A stretch of DNA of 64,000 bases from JAIBBV01 sp044347745 (GCA_044347745.1 JBIKUD010000008.1:33862-97861), one strand, 5' to 3'; shown: positions 18,001 through 26,346, numbered from the stretch's first letter. Notes: generated from the sequence alone by a model not told the origin. A program made the numbers and translations.

Positions 18001-19061
18001 AACATGGGGTACAGAGGCAAAAGATATCGTGGAAACTTAACGGGAAATCCTCCATAGATATAAAAAGTTACTAAAGACCAAGCGCTTACAATCAGCATTG
18101 AGGCAGAAAAATGAGACCTGAGCGAGTAAAGGAGACCGATTCCACTTGCGAGTGCTATAAATGGGCCTAGAGTATAAAAATATATCTGGTGCAAAGGATA
18201 CAACCAGGGTGTCGTGTGCGCGTATTGAATGATGTACGGAGGTCGCCAGTCACCACGCACCATAGAAATTTGCTCCATGGTGTGTTTGATAAAGAGATCT
18301 TTATCAATAAGTGCAAAGGGCTCAGAGAGGAGAAATGAGCACAATCCTACAAGTGGAATGCTGCTGGCATATATCCACCAGTGTGCGCTTTTAAGCATTC
18401 GTAGCTGGCAGCCAAAAATAAGAATGGCTAAACCCAAAGGTAAAGCAAGATTAAGTGCGCTCACTTTAGTTGCAAGTGCCAAGCCCCAAAGCCAGCCACT
18501 GAGGACAAATGCCCATAATTTTCCGGAGCGAATCTGAAGGATGGCCCAAAGGGTCCAGAGGCTTGCTGTGGTAAGAAAAATATCCACCGCAAAAAAACGA
18601 GAAAGCTGAAAATAGAAAGTATTTGTTGCTAGTAATGCGGTGGCTATGACTGCAACCGAGCGAGAGTTGCAAATGCTCCATGCAAGTTTCCAAGTTGCAA
18701 TAAGGCCCAGCATGCCAACAAAAGCTGAAAGTCCACGACCTATTAAAAAAAGGTTGTCGTAGCTAAAGGCCGCGGGCCAAAGCAGTGCGAGCAATTTCGC
18801 CAGGCCCCAGGTTAGGTAAAATGGCAAGCTGCCATACGCAAAAGACAACGGGTTCATTCCGTTTTTTTCGAGGTCTAAGGTAACCATGACCATGTGGCGT
18901 TCGTCAGGATGGAAGCTTACCCCGTGATTGATGGTCGTCAGTGCGGCAAAGAAAAAAGCGAAGCAGAGCGCGGTGAGGGGCCAGGCGTCTTTCAGTGTCT
19001 GAATCTGCCCTTTCAAAGTCAGTTTTGAGTCTCCAGCTAAATCAGATTGAGGTGTATGCAT
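15060..19061 (-). CDS. Giant GT-C fusion: PMT_2/ArnT-like N-half plus DUF2298 C-half
   Basis: 1333 residues, about twice the size of either parent family. The N-half has HPDERHM (51-57) and SRFFAVD with ArnT/PMT-type topology and a soluble loop around residues 380-560. The C-half, from about residue 640, is a full DUF2298 unit: MRYYYFGSYMMALLHK (about 748), VGSNIEVLLLALQAEK, and EYPFWAFLFADLHAHV (about 847-862), parallel to the stand-alone DUF2298 protein at 10.5-12.5 kb. Both halves keep their acidic motifs, so both may be active. There is no stop or frameshift between halves. Likely a bifunctional lipid-linked sugar transferase; substrate unknown. Transcription diverges from the 19.2-22.4 kb genes. 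Confidence 0.82.
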   Translation of the reverse strand: MHTPQSDLAGDSKLTLKGQIQTLKDAWPLTALCFAFFFAALTTINHGVSFHPDERHMVMVTLDLEKNGMNPLSFAYGSLPFYLTWGLAKLLALLWPAAFSYDNLFLIGRGLSAFVGMLGLIATWKLAWSICNSRSVAVIATALLATNTFYFQLSRFFAVDIFLTTASLWTLWAILQIRSGKLWAFVLSGWLWGLALATKVSALNLALPLGLAILIFGCQLRMLKSAHWWIYASSIPLVGLCSFLLSEPFALIDKDLFIKHTMEQISMVRGDWRPPYIIQYAHTTPWLYPLHQIYFYTLGPFIALASGIGLLYSLRSHFSASMLIVSAWSLVTFYIYGGFPVKFPRYLLPLYPMFAIWAAIFTTGFLKNSITQNIGKLVPCFVVSISLVRWFGFYQIYSEPHAYETASRWIYQNIAPGSKLLGVDWDDRLPLSLPGLDARQYLFEGADHELQLYHPDNSDKVTQYATKLASSDYLILPTARSYGAIPRIPEEYPLSTQMFQLLFRGALGYELVYSQKTRPTFAGYVWNNDKADESLTVYDHPKVLVFKNSERLGTEQISRRLSEPYAFAPLPTRSDMLKRDGPAHAHTAQSRQSTPLAISLWVLVLVALGILGNTFTRILFTQKQDSDTGCDKVLGLALLSGTVWIGTSFNLWRSTGANAWLLFTLLTLLGLTLGYFAHRKSHFITVPKLKSYLRLDILFWLSFAGFIFLRSFQPEIFWGEKPMDFGFLNYFIRLETLPPQDPWAAGSSMRYYYFGSYMMALLHKMSGVDSAIGYNLSMATIAALSISALYSLLAYLTKKPLIALSFTILVLVGSNIEVLLLALQAEKKSFDLFWASSRLFTEPSITEYPFWAFLFADLHAHVIVVPVILTSLLFLARFFRAEPADLSPTLILHRILCGILLGLIFITNTWDAISYGLLTGIILVYTSCMHARGRYPKRAIARITSAFADLLRDGSLLAIGALPFLVIFKLNSANDLTPHFGYNHPFELNNLNQILRHLGHWLVIPCGVFLQLLLSSRSDVSRWKRLRNFLYVLILMSPPLLLSAGSPHQPQTLSWDVIAVSCFLCALGAALALNSKSSRGQRFGALSLWLAGCIMAFAELCFLMDHMNTVFKFYNAIWLLLGIANATLFSRLLQNRGARYKLLGRYFSCFVVFASGICFLVVMAGSIYNAYIMTSFRRINGPRPTLNGTAYLKENAFHEYQAIQWLRRNVQGTPVILEAYGQSYQNFTRFSMHTGLPTVLGWEYHVQQRGTSRQAVHERIQAINAIYSSDNLEIAHTYLKLLAVRYIIIGTEEQKLYANGTYNSVGLRKFTENPGLFKLRMQSGGVRIYEFGT

Positions 19062-19140
19062 GTGGTCGTAATCCTAGGCCAAGGCGCTTTAAGTATTCGA
19101 TGCAATTTAACCTTAAATGCCTCTTTTTGAGCAGGTGTAA

Positions 19141-19146
19141 TATAAT
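19141..19146 (+). promoter_or_regulatory. Perfect -10 element TATAAT in divergent intergenic region
   Basis: TATAAT lies in the 93-bp gap between the divergent GT-C genes, oriented toward the plus-strand set at 19.2-22.4 kb. No good -35 is seen at 16-18 bp spacing; TTGAGC at 19127 is too close. A start site about 7 bp downstream would leave almost no leader before ATG 19161. Confidence 0.4.
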
Positions 19147-19160
19147 AAGCGCGCTTGAAT

Positions 19161-19397
19161 ATGCCCATTTTTGAGGGGGTTCACATTTCATTCGGTGCGC
19201 AAGATAACTCAGAAGCTGGTACCGCACCCGGCCCAGTCACCCGATTTTCCAGCCCCCCGATCCTGCCCGGACCTCCCTTACTACTATTGTGTGGACTATC
19301 AGTAGGACTTGTCAGCCTGGGCAATGTAAATAACCGGGAGAAAGCTGCCAATTATGTACAAGGCGTTTCAGCTTGGGTCAAAAATTGCTATCAATAA
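19161..19397 (+). CDS. Possible small membrane protein
   Basis: 78-residue open frame from ATG 19161 (TTG 19155 is an upstream alternative). The middle is hydrophobic (PPLLLLCGLSVGLVSL), flanked by a Gly/Pro-rich head and a polar tail. It ends three bases before the next ATG, which would permit coupling. No Shine-Dalgarno sequence is visible and no family is recognised, so it may be merely leader sequence. Confidence 0.35.
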   Translation: MPIFEGVHISFGAQDNSEAGTAPGPVTRFSSPPILPGPPLLLLCGLSVGLVSLGNVNNREKAANYVQGVSAWVKNCYQ

Positions 19398-19400
19398 GCA

Positions 19401-21029
19401 ATGACAAAACCCGCAGATTCACTTGGGTCTCGAATTGGTGCTTTTATTGGCGCTCACGATATTTTGGTTTTGGTAGCATTTTATAGCATGCTGCTCGTTC
19501 AGGCCCCATTATTTGCGAGCGATGCGGGTGTTGGGTGGCACCTTAAGACCGGTGAATGGATTGCCAAGCACTTTTCGGTTCCGTATACAGATCCATTCCT
19601 ATTTTCCTCGCAGCCTCGTGCTTGGATTTGTGATCAGTGGCTTTCAGATCTAATTCTTTGGGTTCTTTACCAAGCGGGGAATTGGCCGCTGCTGTATGCT
19701 TTTTTGGCCGTCATTTTTGGCGCGGTGTTTTTTGTATTGCTGTATAGAACACTGAGAGATTTTTCGGGATTCGCATTACCTGTAAGTCTTGCCCTGATTT
19801 TAGCTTTTAAGCTCGCACAGATCCATTTTGTCTTGAGGCCAGTCATTTTTGGAATAGCCCTTTTTGCACTTCTGTACTGCCTAACCCTCAACATACTGAA
19901 GTATTTTTCCGTAGCAACCACTCAGCACATAATGCGTGAGTTCCACTTCATTGCCCTAGGGGCGGTTTTATTTGCTTTGTGGGCAAACATCCATCCAACT
20001 TTTGTATTGGGCTGGATATTTCTCGTGAGCGTCTTTTTGGGGTTAGCGCTCGATCGGTATCTATTAGAGCAGCATGAAGTTGCCTGGGTATCTCCAAAAT
20101 TTTGGGCTTTTGCCGCTCTATTGCTGTTTGTTGCAGTAGCTGCCACTTTGCTTAATCCAAATTTTTTGGCGCTTCATCAGAGCATTTATGCCCTCGGCAC
20201 CAGCGCATATTTTATGCGTTATCATCAAGAATGGTTGGGGGTCGATTTTATATCATTTGAAGGCAAGTTGGTTTTTTTTGTTTCTGCTGCTCTTTGGGTG
20301 GCCTTGGTTATTTCGCCCACCTTACGTCGGCACCTTGGATTCCGGTTTCTTGTGCCTTTTTTAGTTTTTTTGTGGTTTGGAATCACTGCGCAACGTGGGC
20401 TTCCCTTTTTTGGGATAGTGGCTTCGCTACCTTTTGCACTCGCGCTGGCACACCTGGGAAAAGCCGAGGCATTGCAGGGCAGGAGTTTGAAATCTCGATT
20501 GGTTCGGCATTTTGCTGTTATTGAGAGCTTTGAAAGGCGAGCGCCAAGGGGCGCCGCGATATTTTTTGCGCTTTCCTGTTTAGTTTTTGGGGATGTCTTC
20601 TTAAATGGGCAGACACTTTTCTACCGTGGCCCCTATGGACCTGCCCAAGAACGTTATCCCTATATTAGCCTCGGAGTGCTTAAAGACCTGGCGACTCCTG
20701 AAAATAAGCTTGCTGTGCTGGCTCCCGCCGACTGGGGCGGCTTTATGACCCTCGAAGGGGAGGGCAGTCTTGAGCCTATTATTGATGACCGTAATGTGCT
20801 TCTTGGCGAGCAGTTTTATAAAGATTTCCATTTTTTTATGAACCCTACCCGTGATTGGCTTAATTATGCAGTCTCGTTAGGCAGTACCCACCTGCTTTGG
20901 CCAGCACAATCAGATCTGGCGCGAAAGATTAAGCAAAATGGAGATGCCTATCTTGTGCATGAGGATGAAATTGCTATTGTTTTTGAACTTCGGTCTACTC
21001 TTTCATTAAATGGCGAGGATGGAGACTAA
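19401..21029 (+). CDS. Polytopic membrane protein, putative GT-C type
   Basis: 542 residues with about ten hydrophobic helices and a soluble C-terminal domain of roughly 130 residues. The first external loop carries SDAGVGWHLKTGEWI and YTDPFLFSSQPRAWICDQWL, a pattern seen in uncharacterised bacterial membrane proteins with GT-C topology: an acidic residue soon after helix 1, then TDPF and a W-containing segment. Sugar-transferase function is inferred from topology and neighbourhood. The 3' end overlaps the start of the VKOR-DsbA gene by 20 bp, so the two are translationally linked. Confidence 0.65.
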   Translation: MTKPADSLGSRIGAFIGAHDILVLVAFYSMLLVQAPLFASDAGVGWHLKTGEWIAKHFSVPYTDPFLFSSQPRAWICDQWLSDLILWVLYQAGNWPLLYAFLAVIFGAVFFVLLYRTLRDFSGFALPVSLALILAFKLAQIHFVLRPVIFGIALFALLYCLTLNILKYFSVATTQHIMREFHFIALGAVLFALWANIHPTFVLGWIFLVSVFLGLALDRYLLEQHEVAWVSPKFWAFAALLLFVAVAATLLNPNFLALHQSIYALGTSAYFMRYHQEWLGVDFISFEGKLVFFVSAALWVALVISPTLRRHLGFRFLVPFLVFLWFGITAQRGLPFFGIVASLPFALALAHLGKAEALQGRSLKSRLVRHFAVIESFERRAPRGAAIFFALSCLVFGDVFLNGQTLFYRGPYGPAQERYPYISLGVLKDLATPENKLAVLAPADWGGFMTLEGEGSLEPIIDDRNVLLGEQFYKDFHFFMNPTRDWLNYAVSLGSTHLLWPAQSDLARKIKQNGDAYLVHEDEIAIVFELRSTLSLNGEDGD

Positions 21030-22380
21030 TATAAAACATAAAGCTGTAGCGCTTGTCCCAGTACTCAGTGTTATTGGGGCGGTGCTTAGTCTCATTTCTC
21101 TGTATCAACATACCGCACTTGTTCATGGTGTGGCGACAGGGCCTTCATTCTGCAATTTAAGCGCTGAGGTGAATTGCGATGCCGTGAATGCGAGTGCCTG
21201 GTCAACCGTATTGGGTCAGCCGCTTGCAGCCTATGGCGTTGCCTTTTATTTCTTAATCTTTTTTGGTTGGGTAGCGACCTTGCGAAAGCCAGCACTTTCG
21301 CAGACTCATTTTGTTGCTTTACTCAGTTTTTTTAGTGGTATTGCCTTTTTAGCCTCGATAGCGCTTTTCGCAATTTCCAAATTTGTGATCGGAACCCTGT
21401 GTCTACTCTGCATGGGGATGTATGCGGTCAATGCCGCTTTGTTTATGCTTGCGCTCCTTATTCCAGCCCAGGGTTCTGGGCTTGTGCATAAATTTTTGCT
21501 TGGAATTAAACTTTGCATTCAGTTTCCAAAGTTTTTGCTAAGCTCTAGCGCTCAGCAGTTAAGTGATGGTGATAAAAACAGTGCAGATAAAAACTCCGGC
21601 GATAAAAATACCAGCGATAAAAATACCGTGCGATTGCAGGTGTTTGGCATTGCATCAATACTCTGCGCTGTTTTTTTCTTACCGAACTTCATGTACGCCG
21701 TCTTCATGCGCGACAAGCAGGTCGAGCGCAGTTTATCGCAGGTAAGTGAGCAAGTGTGGCAGAGTTGGCAAAATGCCCCTGTCAGTAATTTGGGGTTAGA
21801 TTTTGACTCTGCCATCTCTCGCGATTATGCCTATGGGGCAGACGGGGCAGACGGGGCAGACGGGGCAGCATTTCAGTTAGTTGAGTTTGTTGATTTTGAA
21901 TGCCCAGCTTGTCGCATGGCGTATCGGGAATTTAAAAAGTTAGCCCAGAAATTTGATGGCCAATTACAAATTGTGCTCAAGAATTATCCGCTTGATAATT
22001 CATGTAATCCAAGTATGCCAAGGCCGCTACATGCTTCAGCTTGCTTTCTTGCAAGTGTATCCCGCTGTGCTGGAGAGCAGGGGAAATTTTGGGAAGTTAC
22101 AGATTATTTGTTCGAGCTGCCAATTGTTGAAGCTGAAGCTTCATTTGAGGAGGTCCGATCCGAGGCGTTTAAGGCTGTAGAGCTTTTCGAATTGGATGAG
22201 CAGGCGCTGCGAGAGTGTTTGGGCTCACCGCGAGTACTTGCAAAGCTTCATTCTGATATTGAGCTTGGTAATCAGCTTGGCTTACGGGGTACACCTTCCT
22301 TATGGTTAAACGGGAAAAAGCTTGAGGTTTCTCACCCTGAGGTAGTCGAGTCGCTGATAAAGAGAGCGATGCGCCAATGA
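21010..22380 (+). CDS. VKOR-DsbA fusion, periplasmic disulfide-forming oxidase
   Basis: 456 residues. Residues 12-160 form a VKOR four-helix domain with loop cysteines C48 and C56 (FCNLSAEVNCD) and the quinone-proximal CLLC (131-134). A charged linker contains DKN repeats (near 188-206), followed by a further membrane segment. Residues about 278-286 are a GAD repeat, and a DsbA-like thioredoxin domain follows with ECPACR (CPAC 298-301) and cis-Pro in RGTPSLW (about 426-432). The fusion would replace DsbA plus DsbB by oxidising substrates and passing electrons to quinone. It overlaps a GT-C gene, and the Cys-rich Tad-like proteins at 2-6.8 kb are plausible clients. Confidence 0.9.
   Translation: MARMETNIKHKAVALVPVLSVIGAVLSLISLYQHTALVHGVATGPSFCNLSAEVNCDAVNASAWSTVLGQPLAAYGVAFYFLIFFGWVATLRKPALSQTHFVALLSFFSGIAFLASIALFAISKFVIGTLCLLCMGMYAVNAALFMLALLIPAQGSGLVHKFLLGIKLCIQFPKFLLSSSAQQLSDGDKNSADKNSGDKNTSDKNTVRLQVFGIASILCAVFFLPNFMYAVFMRDKQVERSLSQVSEQVWQSWQNAPVSNLGLDFDSAISRDYAYGADGADGADGAAFQLVEFVDFECPACRMAYREFKKLAQKFDGQLQIVLKNYPLDNSCNPSMPRPLHASACFLASVSRCAGEQGKFWEVTDYLFELPIVEAEASFEEVRSEAFKAVELFELDEQALRECLGSPRVLAKLHSDIELGNQLGLRGTPSLWLNGKKLEVSHPEVVESLIKRAMRQ
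21565..21625 (+). repeat. In-frame DKN tandem repeat
   Basis: Four imperfect GATAAAAA(C/T)-based units of 15, 15 and 15 bases encode DKNSADKNSGDKNTSDKNT in the VKOR-DsbA linker. The unit length is a multiple of three, so copy changes would alter linker length without breaking the frame. Confidence 0.7.
21836..21870 (+). repeat. In-frame 9-bp repeat (GGGGCAGAC)
   Basis: Three exact GGGGCAGAC units plus a diverged fourth (GGGGCAGCA) encode GADGADGADGA at the junction before the DsbA-like domain. Near-perfect identity suggests recent slippage, length-neutral to the frame. Confidence 0.8.
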
Positions 22381-22399
22381 GCTATGCCGGACAGCTCAT
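22377..22399. terminator. Inverted repeat after VKOR-DsbA, possible terminator
   Basis: ATGAGCT and AGCTCAT form a 7-bp stem around a 9-base loop at the stop codon of the VKOR-DsbA gene. No T-run follows, so factor-independent termination is doubtful. Confidence 0.25.
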
Positions 22400-22669
22400 C
22401 CAAGGGATTTCTCGACACATTTTTACCTATGAGTCGGATCCGAAGATTGCATTCCGATTCTGTGCGGGACTATAGTGCTTTGCCAGGACCCTTGTCTTAT
22501 CACCGCCCATTGAACTTTGCAGCATTACAGCTACTTTGAGATCGGTTGTTTGTTGTTTTTGCGAGCAAAATCAATGGGTTGAGTACTTAGGCACAAACTC
22601 TATTTAGCTATGTGCCTGCTCGCTTCGTATCTGGCGGGGTCCACTACATTTGCATTCGTAAGAGGCCAT

Positions 22670-24445
22670 ATGAGCTTAACCACCAATCCGCATGTACACC
22701 GTTTTGTTGATGAGACAGCTGCCCGTTTGCAGCCCGATAAAATTGTTTGGATTGATGGTTCAGACGAAGAGTATGCCCGAATCTGTGATCAACTGGTTTC
22801 AGAGGGGACCTTTACTCCGCTGAATAAGGAAAAATATCCCAATTGTTTTTGGGCACTTTCTGACCCCAATGATGTTGCTCGCGTTGAAGATAGGACCTTT
22901 ATTTGCACTCGCTCACAAGAAGACGCCGGCCCAACCAATAACTGGTGTGAGCCTCGAGAAATGTTTAAGCGTCTGAATGGTATCATGGAGTCAGCAATGA
23001 AGGGCCGTACTATGTACGTCGTGCCCTATTTGATGGGTCCAGATGGTTCTAAATACGCTCGCGTAGGATTTGAACTTACCGATTCCCTTTATGTGGTAGC
23101 CAATATGCGCATCATGGCTCGCATAGGCAAGGTTGCATTGAAAAATCTTGGGGAATCGAGCAACGCTTTTGTTCGAGGAATTCACTCAATTGGAGAGTTG
23201 GACCCCGAGCATCGGTATATTTGCCATTTCCCCGAATACAACACGATTGTCAGCTTTAATTCAAATTATGGTGGCAATGCATTACAAGGCAAGAAATGTT
23301 TTGCCTTGCGTATCGCCTCAGCGCTTGGACGGCGTGAGGGTTGGATGGCGGAGCATATGCTGATTGTGGGAATAACTAACCCCAAAGGTGTGAAGCACTA
23401 TGTTTGCGCCGCATTTCCATCAGCTTGTGGGAAGACAAATTTGGCTATGTTGGTTCCTCCCAAACCCTACCTTGACGCTGGTTGGAAAGTGGAGACCGTG
23501 GGCGATGACATTGCATGGCTTAATTTTGGCTCCGATGGGCGCCTCTGGGCTATAAATCCTGAAGCTGGCTTTTTCGGAGTGGCTCCGGGGACTTCGTACA
23601 AGACAAATCCGAACGCCATGAATTCGATTCAGCAGAATACCATTTTTACCAACACAGCCCTTGATCTCGATACCATGTGCCCATGGTGGGAAGGTATGGG
23701 CGAGCCTCCGGCTCGTGCGAAAGATTGGATGAATCGAGACTGGAATTCATCAATCAAAACAAAAGCGGCTCACCCGAATGCGCGATTTACAGCACCAGCT
23801 CGCCAGTGTCCCTCCATTGATCCCCAATGGGAAAGTCCGGAAGGTGTTCCCATCTCGGCTATTGTTTTTGGCGGACGGCGCGCGCGCACGGTGCCGCTCG
23901 TGTATGAAGCACGAGATTGGCAGCACGGAACGTTCTTGGGAGTCACGATGGCTTCAGAAACCACCGCCGCTGCAACTGGAAAAGTTGGCGAACTTCGTCG
24001 CGACCCGATGGCAATGTTGCCCTTTATCGGCTATCACGCTGGCGAATATTTTCAGCATTGGCTCTCGCTTGGAAAGCGGCCTGGCGTGAAAATGCCAAAA
24101 GTATTCCACGTAAATTGGTTTGGCCAGGATGAGAGTGGTAAATATCTTTGGCCTGGCTTTGGCGATAATATCCGCGTGCTTGAGTGGATATTAAAACGGG
24201 TAGACGGAGCCTGCGGAGCAAAGGAGAGTCCACTTGGCGGCATACCTCAAAATGCAGATTTAAATCTTGAGGGCCTTGGGTTGACCGAGGCTGACGTTCA
24301 AAAGTTGTTTGAACTCAGAATCTCCGATTGGACAGAAGAGCTTGAGTCTCAAGAGAAGTTTTTCACCAAAATGGGAATGCGAATGCCCGTTGAGATGTGG
24401 GATGAGCACCGCGCATTGAGGAGACGTTTGAATGTTAGTAAGTAG
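22670..24445 (+). CDS. pckG: Phosphoenolpyruvate carboxykinase (GTP)
   Basis: GTP-dependent PEPCK converts oxaloacetate and GTP to phosphoenolpyruvate, CO2 and GDP, the entry step to gluconeogenesis. About 591 residues from ATG 22670, chosen because AGAGG stands just upstream and the protein then begins at the usual position; a GTG at 22610 would add 20 residues. The kinase-1a loop FPSACGKTNLAML (Cys near 252), VGDDIAWL, and EAGFFGVAPGTSY are intact, and the length fits the family. It is followed by a GT2, an SDR and rpiA with tight spacing. Confidence 0.96.
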   Translation: MSLTTNPHVHRFVDETAARLQPDKIVWIDGSDEEYARICDQLVSEGTFTPLNKEKYPNCFWALSDPNDVARVEDRTFICTRSQEDAGPTNNWCEPREMFKRLNGIMESAMKGRTMYVVPYLMGPDGSKYARVGFELTDSLYVVANMRIMARIGKVALKNLGESSNAFVRGIHSIGELDPEHRYICHFPEYNTIVSFNSNYGGNALQGKKCFALRIASALGRREGWMAEHMLIVGITNPKGVKHYVCAAFPSACGKTNLAMLVPPKPYLDAGWKVETVGDDIAWLNFGSDGRLWAINPEAGFFGVAPGTSYKTNPNAMNSIQQNTIFTNTALDLDTMCPWWEGMGEPPARAKDWMNRDWNSSIKTKAAHPNARFTAPARQCPSIDPQWESPEGVPISAIVFGGRRARTVPLVYEARDWQHGTFLGVTMASETTAAATGKVGELRRDPMAMLPFIGYHAGEYFQHWLSLGKRPGVKMPKVFHVNWFGQDESGKYLWPGFGDNIRVLEWILKRVDGACGAKESPLGGIPQNADLNLEGLGLTEADVQKLFELRISDWTEELESQEKFFTKMGMRMPVEMWDEHRALRRRLNVSK

Positions 24446-24478
24446 CAGTAGCTGTGCTTTTATACGGTAGGGAGAAGT

Positions 24479-25564
24479 ATGCGCAAGCAGGTCTATGCGC
24501 ATATCGTAACGTACAATCCAACGAACGATATTTCGCTTTGTCTTGAGTCGGTGCTCGCACAGCAGGATTCAAGCATCCAGGTGACTCTTACTCTTCGAGA
24601 TAATGCATCTCAAGTTGCCATTCCTTTTGATGAATTGAAAAAGTCTTTTGCGGATCGGCTTCGCATAGTTCGAAATGCCCATAATCTTGGTTTTAGTGGT
24701 GCGCATAATCAGGGAGTCTCGGAGTTCTTGGAAAGTTCAGCCGATTACTTTCTGGTGCTTAACTCTGATCTTAAACTTGGCCCTGGGTGCCTCAAGGCAT
24801 TAATTGATACAGCCGAGAGGGTGGGGGCCGAGTTTGCGACTCCGCTACTGCTACGCTGCAACGAAAAGTTAGAACCTATTGAGCCCGCGGTCGTTGATGC
24901 GGCAGGAATGGTGCTCAGAAAAAGTATAAGGCATTTCGATAGAGGGAGTGGATCTCCTTTGCTCCCTGAGTTTGAGATCCCGGCTTTTGTGTTTGGGGGA
25001 ACCGGCGCTTGCTTGTTAATTAGTCGTAAGGGCGTTCTGGACTGCTTGTTACATTTAGAAGCATGGAAGCAAGACCTCTACGCATGTTATCCCGTACTCG
25101 GTTTCAACACAGGCTCTCGCGCCGAGTTATTTGATGAGGCTTTTTTTGCCTATCGTGAAGATGCCGATTTGGCTTGGAGAGCTCAAGCTTTAGGTTGTCG
25201 CTGTGTATTTGTACCGCAGGCGCGGGCTTTTCATCGGCGTTGTGTACTACCCGAGAATCGCAGCCAGCAGCAGGCTTTTCTCAATTTGTTGGGTGTAAAA
25301 AATCGATTTCTGTTGCAGTTTAACAATTTTTTCCCGGAACTTGGTTGGGGGGCGATACTCAGCGGAGTTCTGCTTAGAAATCTGATCGTATTGCTGGGAG
25401 TTTTTGTGCTTGAGCGTTCATCTATTCCTGGACTATTTGAAGCTTGGAAGCTTCGTCGCCGCGCTTGGGCATTAAGGACTCAAGTTCGAAAGAAAAGCTT
25501 GGCATCTGCATCGCAACGCTCAATTTCCCGCTGGTTAACCCAAGATAGTGAGCCACTACAATGA
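24479..25564 (+). CDS. GT2 family glycosyltransferase
   Basis: 361-residue GT-A glycosyltransferase of the rhamnosyl/galactosyltransferase-like GT2 type. HIVTYNPTNDISLCLES opens the nucleotide-sugar domain, NLGFSGAHNQG and VLNSDLKLG (NSD as the DxD equivalent) follow, and the acceptor-side DEAFFAYREDADLAWRA contains the probable catalytic ED. The C-terminus has one hydrophobic stretch and a basic tail, suggesting membrane association. A strong Shine-Dalgarno (AGGGAG) precedes ATG. It starts 33 bp after pckG and overlaps the next gene by ATGA. Donor and acceptor unknown. Confidence 0.88.
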   Translation: MRKQVYAHIVTYNPTNDISLCLESVLAQQDSSIQVTLTLRDNASQVAIPFDELKKSFADRLRIVRNAHNLGFSGAHNQGVSEFLESSADYFLVLNSDLKLGPGCLKALIDTAERVGAEFATPLLLRCNEKLEPIEPAVVDAAGMVLRKSIRHFDRGSGSPLLPEFEIPAFVFGGTGACLLISRKGVLDCLLHLEAWKQDLYACYPVLGFNTGSRAELFDEAFFAYREDADLAWRAQALGCRCVFVPQARAFHRRCVLPENRSQQQAFLNLLGVKNRFLLQFNNFFPELGWGAILSGVLLRNLIVLLGVFVLERSSIPGLFEAWKLRRRAWALRTQVRKKSLASASQRSISRWLTQDSEPLQ

Positions 25565-26346
25565 ATAATAGAAAATTGGCAGTCATCACTGGAGCCTCCT
25601 CTGGAATTGGTGCCGAATTTGCGCGGCAACTTGCTAATCAAGGTTATGACCTCTTGCTCGTGGCGAGGCGCAAGCCTCTTTTGGAGTCTTTGAAAGGCGA
25701 GTTGGAAACAGCTTTCAAGATTAACGTTGATTATAGGAGTGTCGATTTTTCAAATTCGACGGAACTTCGCCAATTTTGCTTCGAGTTGTCAAAAGTGCCC
25801 GTAGATCTATTGGTAAATAACGCAGGATTTGGCTCCTTCGGCCATTTTGACTCTCTTCCGATCGAATCTGAGTGTCAGATGCTTGAGGTTAACGTGATTG
25901 CCGGGCTCAGAATATTGCACGCAGTTTTGCCAAATATGAAACAGCGGAGAAAGGGAGGGATACTGGTCACCTCCTCAGTGCTTGGCTTTCAGCCGACCCC
26001 CTACATGGCTACCTATGCTGGCACAAAGGCCTTCAATTTGTATCACTCGTTAGCCTTGCGTCAGGAATTAGAGCCATATGGGATTCGTGTGGTTTCGGTC
26101 TGTCCGGGGCCCACAGATACAGAATTTGCCGGAGTGGCGCGGGTGCCTGGGCAATTTACTGCGGTGCGCCGAGATAGCGTTAGTCTTGTAGTCAGGCAAA
26201 GTCTGAGAGCTTATGAGCGTAATAACGCCTGTATCGTGCCTGGGCTTAGGTCTTGGGCGTTGTCACTGCTTAGTCGCACCCTTCCATTTGCATCGACCAT
26301 CCCATTATTTGAGAGAATATTGCGGGGTTCGCTTAAATCTCGGTAA
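25561..26346 (+). CDS. Short-chain dehydrogenase/reductase
   Basis: 261-residue SDR with the NAD(P)-binding TGASSGIG (10-17), an Arg-rich segment (VARRKPLLES) hinting at NADPH preference, NNAGFG, and the catalytic YAGTK (about 151-155). It belongs by look to the classical DltE/YqjQ-like SDRs. It overlaps the GT2 gene by 4 bp and precedes rpiA by 27 bp. The substrate cannot be read from sequence. Confidence 0.88.
   Translation: MNNRKLAVITGASSGIGAEFARQLANQGYDLLLVARRKPLLESLKGELETAFKINVDYRSVDFSNSTELRQFCFELSKVPVDLLVNNAGFGSFGHFDSLPIESECQMLEVNVIAGLRILHAVLPNMKQRRKGGILVTSSVLGFQPTPYMATYAGTKAFNLYHSLALRQELEPYGIRVVSVCPGPTDTEFAGVARVPGQFTAVRRDSVSLVVRQSLRAYERNNACIVPGLRSWALSLLSRTLPFASTIPLFERILRGSLKSR

Noticed and set aside
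22384..22539. 51-codon frame after the VKOR-DsbA gene
   Set aside because: No Shine-Dalgarno, no recognisable composition or domain; chance frame in a 229-bp gap.
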